A stretch of 25,305 nucleotides of DNA from Chara braunii (taxonomy: Eukaryota > Streptophyta > Charophyceae > Charales > Characeae), in the NCBI GenBank assembly GCA_003427395.1, contig BFEA01000601.1, positions 819,972-845,276 of the forward strand. The letters are read 5' to 3'. A model generated the notes under the pieces. It was given only the letters and a program-made list of their open reading frames with translations, was not told the DNA's origin and searched no databases. The position numbers were made by a program, and so were the translations under genes. This document shows positions 21,091 through 25,305 of this stretch, one piece after another (position 1 is the stretch's first letter; every line of letters begins with the position of its first letter).

Positions 21091-21149
21091 CAGCCAACAT
21101 TCATTTGTTGCTGGTGCTGCTGGCATTCTGCTTAGTTGAATGTTGGCTG
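21091..21149 (+). repeat. 13-bp stem at presumed RNA start of element C
   Basis: CAGCCAACATTCA (21091-21103) and TGAATGTTGGCTG (21137-21149) are perfect inverted repeats around a 33-base loop rich in CTG. With the TATA box at 21069, the stem would form at or very near the 5' end of the retrotransposon RNA. Confidence 0.8.
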
Positions 21150-21347
21150 CTTGTGTGAGGAAGCTGCTACAGAATGAGAGAAAAATGTTGGAGGTCTGCA
21201 AGGAGCGTGAGAGTAAGGGCAGTCATAGTTGTCGCTGCACTTGGAGAAGTGTAGGGGAGATGCTGCGTGATTTTTCGACGGCGGCACCCATTTTGAGAAG
21301 TGTGTAGGGGAGGTGCTGTCCGCTTGGCACGGCGGCTGTGCTATTTT

Positions 21348-21560
21348 GCGGTGACGTGGAAGGGCTGCCAAAATTTTGCGGCAGTGGCTGTGCCTTTTGG
21401 CAGGTGACGCGGAAGCGCTGCCGAAATTTTGAGGCGGCAGCTTTTTTTTTTTTTAGCGGTGACGCGGAAGCGCTGCCAAGATTTTGCGGCAGCAGCGGTG
21501 TTTCTTTTAGTGGTCGTGTGGATGTGCTGTCCGGTCTTCGCTGCGGCGACGACAATTTTG
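21348..21560. repeat. Tandem repeat of about 53 bp, four diverged units
   Basis: GTGACGCGGAAGCGCTGCC or a variant recurs at 21351, 21404, 21459 and about 21510, followed by AAATTTTG and GCGGCAG. Related, more diverged pieces precede it from about 21240 (GTGTAGGGGAGATGCTG and GTGTAGGGGAGGTGCTG). It lies in the presumed R region. Confidence 0.7.
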
Positions 21561-22039
21561 AGGAGCGTCATTAAAGAGGGTGTGCTTTGAGGAGGTGTTG
21601 ACATTGTGTTGTCCGCATATTGCGGCGACGACGCCTCGACACAGTGATGGCATAGTGGTACTGGTCGCAAGTGGTGACAGCGCTGAGACAATGAGGTGAT
21701 TGTGGTTGTGAAGGTGCTGTGACGGCGATCGCTATCAGGAAGTGGTGTGGATCACTTTTTCTGAAAGCTTACTGGGGCGATCTTCTCATTTGGAGTGTGG
21801 TCTATACGGCTTTTTTGAATGAGTCGTTTGTTATCTTCAGTTCAGCTTCACTCAAGCTTAGTTGAATGACCCAGATTTTCCTTCACACCTGTGTGAACCC
21901 ACACTCGCTTGACCCTACTCTTTGAATGTTCACTGAAAAGGTAGAGGAAGTTGTGTTTTGTTTGCACGTGTGAATGAAAGTCTGACATGAGTTTGGGACT
22001 GCATTGTTTTCTTTTCAATTTGTTGTTTGATCTGATGTG

Positions 22040-22048
22040 CAGGTAAGT
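22040..22048 (+). promoter_or_regulatory. Candidate splice donor in C leader
   Basis: CAG followed by GTAAGT is a full donor consensus on the transcribed strand, about 0.9 kb after the presumed RNA start. A second GTAAGT is at 22358-22363. Acceptors could not be assigned, so splicing is only a possibility. Confidence 0.35.
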
Positions 22049-22405
22049 AGAAAAACGCTTGAAAAATGAAAATGGAATCATGTCAACGAAAGTGAATGGA
22101 GGGATGGTCGTCTTCTATTTTTCGCCTACATGCATGTTGAAGAGAAGGACAATAAGTTGACGACGGAAAAAGAACTTGGTCACACAAAGAAGACGGAATC
22201 AAATAGACGTAGACTTTTTCCTGAGGTTGCCCATTCTTTCCGGAACGACCCTCTCTGTCTATGCCCGTCTGTCTGAATGACTTCCTCTTCTGTGATCACC
22301 TTCATCGTCTAGGTTCGCCCTTAACGTCAGGCGATAAAGGGCTGACCGTCTGTTGTGGTAAGTGCATTTCCTCTCCCTAGGAGACATCTGAGGCGGGGGT
22401 TCGTT

Positions 22406-22406
22406 N
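22406..22406. other. Ambiguous base (N)
   Basis: A single undetermined base in an otherwise complete sequence, between TCGTT and CCTTAGG. Confidence 0.99.
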
Positions 22407-22455
22407 CCTTAGGGGCCGACCCTGTTAACGACTCGGAGTGGACCGCTTAGGCGGG

Positions 22456-22534
22456 GGGATACCATGCTGTTGTGGTGGAGCCAGCCCGACTTCTGAGATC
22501 CAAGGCTCGCTCGGGCGAGGACGAGGGGTATCCC
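22456..22534 (+). repeat. Long-range stem in C leader
   Basis: GGGATACC (22456-22463) pairs with GGTATCCC (22527-22534), and GGTGG near 22473 can pair with CCACC near 22537. The intervening bases include CTCGCTCGGGCGAGG, itself a small stem. Confidence 0.5.
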
Positions 22535-23933
22535 AGACCACCTCCTAGGGGATGAACGTGTGCTATTCACGGAAGGCGTAAAGTTCTTGGGGGCTTACGT
22601 TGAGAAGAACCGGTATAGTCCTTCTAGTGGCCGTCTTAGGAGCCACAGACGAATAGGGAACGTGCGCCATAAGAAGCCCAGTTCATGAATTCACTAGCTA
22701 TGGATGGGGTGCGACTAGGCATTGCCTTCGCGGGCAGGTTTGCGCCATAAGAAATGCAGGTCTGGGGCAATCAGGCTAGTTGACAAAAAGGCGTGAGTGG
22801 AGCATTGCTTTAAATACCTTTATATCGCAGGCTGGTATTTCATCACTCGCGGAACAGAAAGAGTAATTATTGCCCAAGAGGACAAAGCGACCAACAAAAT
22901 TTGAAAATGGATCCTTAACCTCAATGAGGCATTCAACGTTCGACCGTTCAAGTCGAGAACTGACTCGTATAGTGGTAGCCGGACTACTTGCAAATGACAT
23001 TCACACACAAAGTTAGAAAGGTAGTGATGCCATCGTTAGAATGGTGTAATTCTAACTTCACTTGAGGGTTAGGGTGTCCACATTTCTTTGCTTGCAGTCA
23101 GCATGTGATGGAATGAAAGAACTTGGCAATGCATCTCATCAAGCCGAAAAAGTCGTGACAGTCAAACCGTCTGACAAGTATAGTGTAGATACTTTAGTGA
23201 GACGTCATTTGAGCTTCGCATCGTATACAAGTCATGCTTTTGTCTTTTTGTTGATAAGTGATGTCCGAAGACGAGTCAACTCATGTTGTCTCGTCGTTGG
23301 ATGAAAGTCAAGTCAACCCTTGTCAACTTGATCGGGATGAGTGGTATGCATGACTGTATTATACATAAGTTGATTTCATAATATAAGTCAATTTACGTTG
23401 AATTGAGTCTTCTTTATTTGAAAGTGTTTTATCTGTTTAACTCTTGATTGTCTTTAAAGGAAGGGACTAGGATTGATTGAGATTCTCTTACGCTTGGAAT
23501 ATCACGTCCTAGTCGACTGACGTTGGTCCGATTCCTGGGAGATCAGCGCCCCGGGGATAGAAAACGTTCGGGCCCACTTTGGCGTTTAACCATACGTACC
23601 TATGCTACAGCAAACGAGCAAATGCCCTCGGTCGTCCTACCCCTGCAATTGCATTATAAAAACTTTCGCATGTGGGTCGGTAGCTCGGCTGGGATACACC
23701 CCTAAGGGTGGTGACAGCCCCTTAGGGAAGGTAATTTGTGCCCTACGAGAACCTATCCTGTCGTAGGGGACCGCGGAATGTACAGCTGACGCACTCGGCC
23801 GGAGCGGCGAATGGTCGACGCGGATTACCGTGTCGTCCCCGAGTTGTCTCTGAAAAGTTTAAAGCCTAAGTTTCTCCTGCGTGATGCTGTAGGGAGGGCC
23901 CTCGCTCACGCGGGGGCCGATGCGCTCGACAGG

Positions 23934-23951
23934 TGGCGCCATTGCCAGGGA
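23934..23951 (+). other. Primer-binding site of element C (tRNA-Asp type)
   Basis: TGGCGCCATTGCCAGGGA matches the complement of plant tRNA-Asp at 16 of 18 positions. Both changes are G to A after C, as expected from methyl-cytosine deamination on the other strand. It follows the LTR end (23931) by 2 bases. Confidence 0.9.
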
Positions 23952-25089
23952 TAACGGCGAACTACCGTTGTCCCAGGTGGAACGACACTCGGGTGATATA
24001 ATTTTTATCAATAGATATTAAGTAAATAATTTTGAATAATTTTATCATGGTATAGGAATTATGTACATATATTGCTGGATATGAATGTCATATTCCTATT
24101 GATCTATCTAGTCATTGTAATTTGAGTCACTATTGTTGATTTCTTTCGTAATATTTGATGGTTATTGGTGATTGAATCTATGTGATTTTGTTAAAGAATT
24201 ATTATACATTTCGACCTTGTATGAGTTTTTTGTATGAGGGTGAATTGATTTTATTCGAGTAAAAATATTTGTGATATTTATTGTGAATCGTGTCCTTTTT
24301 CATTTCGTTGTAATGATTGTTTCATTGTTATCATGTCTTGATGGGATTCTGATATGATTGTGAGATTCTGTGTATTTGGTTATAAATGTGAGATTTTGTA
24401 AATAAAAGCCTAAGAAAACGATGTGTACGTGGACCATATGCGTGCACATTATCCGTCAGACATGTGGCTCAATTATTTATATTGCCTAATGACTTGGTTT
24501 TATGCCAATTGTCACGCAGTGAGGAATCCTAATGTCGTTAGCCAGTAGGCGGTAAAGAGTTCTGCCCCGAAACTTTGTTCCTGGTCCATAGTGGGATGTT
24601 GCCATCTTTCCTTTTGGGGAGGATGACTACACTATCGACGAAAGGGAGAAACGTGTTGAGATCTTGATTGAAATGTTGTTTGCAGGGTAGGCGACTGTTC
24701 TTGTCACGAGGGACAGAGCGATTACTCGGTCTTTTGTCAAGAATGATCACCTTGCCTCTATTATCAAGACTTTATCAACCTTGGTTATGTAAGGTGGGGC
24801 AGTTCTACTCTGTTTACGACGGACCAATCAGGGTCGAAAGCACTGGAATCAGAGGGAAAGTGGTGAGGCTCGAGTCCAAAGCGGGGCTTGACGTCAAGAT
24901 GTTATCCTTTTTTGGATTACACCACTCCTCGACGCATTCACACGACATGAAGGAGAAAATTCTTGTGTGATAATTAAGTGGGGGTTGCAATTAGCCGGAC
25001 TGGATAAGGACTTTTGGAAAGCGTGATTTCTCTCTGGGATGGGGACGACACATGATGTAGTATAGTGTGAGTATCCTTCTGTTTCGTGG

Positions 25090-25183
25090 GAGGCTCATGT
25101 TAAACTCTTGGCAACGAGAGACATGCTGAGGTGATGGGAATGCATCCTCATGAAAACGAGAGGCCCATGTTAAATTCCTGGCA
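25090..25183. repeat. Direct repeat, 24 bp at 70-bp spacing
   Basis: The 24 bases starting GAGGCTCATGTTAAACTC at 25090 recur with three changes at 25160. Confidence 0.8.
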
Positions 25184-25210
25184 GTATCTGCTGTACGGAT
25201 GAAAGACCCG

Positions 25211-25286
25211 CAGGGGTTTAAGCCTGACGAGACCTAGACAGGGGGTTATAGCCTGAAAAGAGTGCCATCAGGGGGATAAGCCTGAC
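25211..25286. repeat. Three short CAGG...CCTG repeats
   Basis: CAGGGGTTTAAGCCTGA (25211), CAGGGGGTTATAGCCTGA (25239) and CAGGGGGATAAGCCTGA (25269) lie at 28-30 bp spacing. Each has CAGG pairing with CCTG, so each can form a small stem. It continues towards the window end, so the array may be longer. Confidence 0.75.
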
Positions 25287-25305
25287 CCATCTATGAGAGA
25301 CAAAA

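Larger units (their letters stand above)
18821..23931 (+). mobile_element. 5.1 kb 5' LTR of element C
   Basis: It begins TGTCGGGACAG at 18821, directly after sequence of the interrupted B LTR, and ends ...GCTCGACA at 23931, 2 bases before a tRNA-Asp PBS. The termini TGTCG/CGACA match the A/B LTR, and about 23490-23931 aligns with the A/B LTR end on the opposite strand. Inside are a terminal hairpin, a GC-rich 25-29 bp tandem repeat, a hairpin-dense region with A/T homopolymers, a GT/GA microsatellite, a TATA box at 21069, a roughly 53-bp tandem repeat and several GTAAGT donor-like sites. If the TATA box is used, U3 is about 2.3 kb and R plus U5 about 2.8 kb. The 3' LTR lies outside the window, so a solo-like or truncated element cannot be excluded. 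Confidence 0.75.
23952..25305 (+). mobile_element. 5' part of internal domain of element C, cut by window edge
   Basis: After the PBS, about 50 bases match the A/B leader (GGTGGAACGACAC is shared). A very AT-rich stretch without counterpart in A or B follows (24000-24480). Around 24577-24670 the sequence resembles the B segment 14750-14842 on the opposite strand. The 100-codon open frame at 24668-24970 matches no gag or other domain I know. Whether C carries gag-pol further on is outside the window. Confidence 0.6.

Overview
This window looks like nuclear DNA from a plant with a large, repeat-rich genome. It consists almost wholly of long terminal repeat (LTR) retrotransposon sequence, and I found no host gene and no gag-pol protein. 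The plant assignment rests on three sites that match the primer-binding site (PBS) complementary to the 3' end of plant tRNA-Asp, a primer used by several plant Ty3/gypsy lineages such as Athila. Each site lies 2 bases past an LTR end reading ...CGACA. The species cannot be told from this sequence.

Layout. On the minus strand there is a head-to-tail array: LTR start (1-83), internal domain A (84-4892), a 7.3 kb LTR (4893-12238), internal domain B (12239-16232), then a second copy of the LTR end (16233-18820). A and B align along their length and are clearly related; by eye about nine bases in ten match in aligned blocks (not computed). The middle LTR appears to be shared by both units. The third element, C, is on the plus strand and cuts the second LTR at 18820/18821. 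Its 5' LTR runs 18821-23931 (5.1 kb), its PBS is at 23934-23951, and its leader continues past the window edge. All three units lack coding capacity here. Very long LTRs around a non-coding interior is the architecture of large retrotransposon derivatives (LARDs), which would need proteins supplied by an autonomous relative.

The striking content is structural. The three visible LTR starts all begin TGTCG and go straight into a hairpin whose arms differ in sequence but still pair. The A/B LTR carries an array of about seven hairpins with a conserved CATT...AATG core and covarying outer stems, a conserved block of five hairpins in about 135 bp, and a three-unit repeat of about 124 bp. The C LTR has about a dozen hairpins in 1.1 kb separated by A/T homopolymers and GTAAGT-type donor sites. 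It also has a clean TATAAAA box followed about 20 bp later by a 13-bp stem at the likely RNA start.

Indels between copies show decay. A keeps a 1.27 kb segment missing from B. B keeps a 385 bp segment missing from A, and C has sequence related to part of it. A 32-bp unit is single in A and triple in B. Other features are a tRNA-derived relic at about 8862-8930, several microsatellites, and one ambiguous base at 22406.
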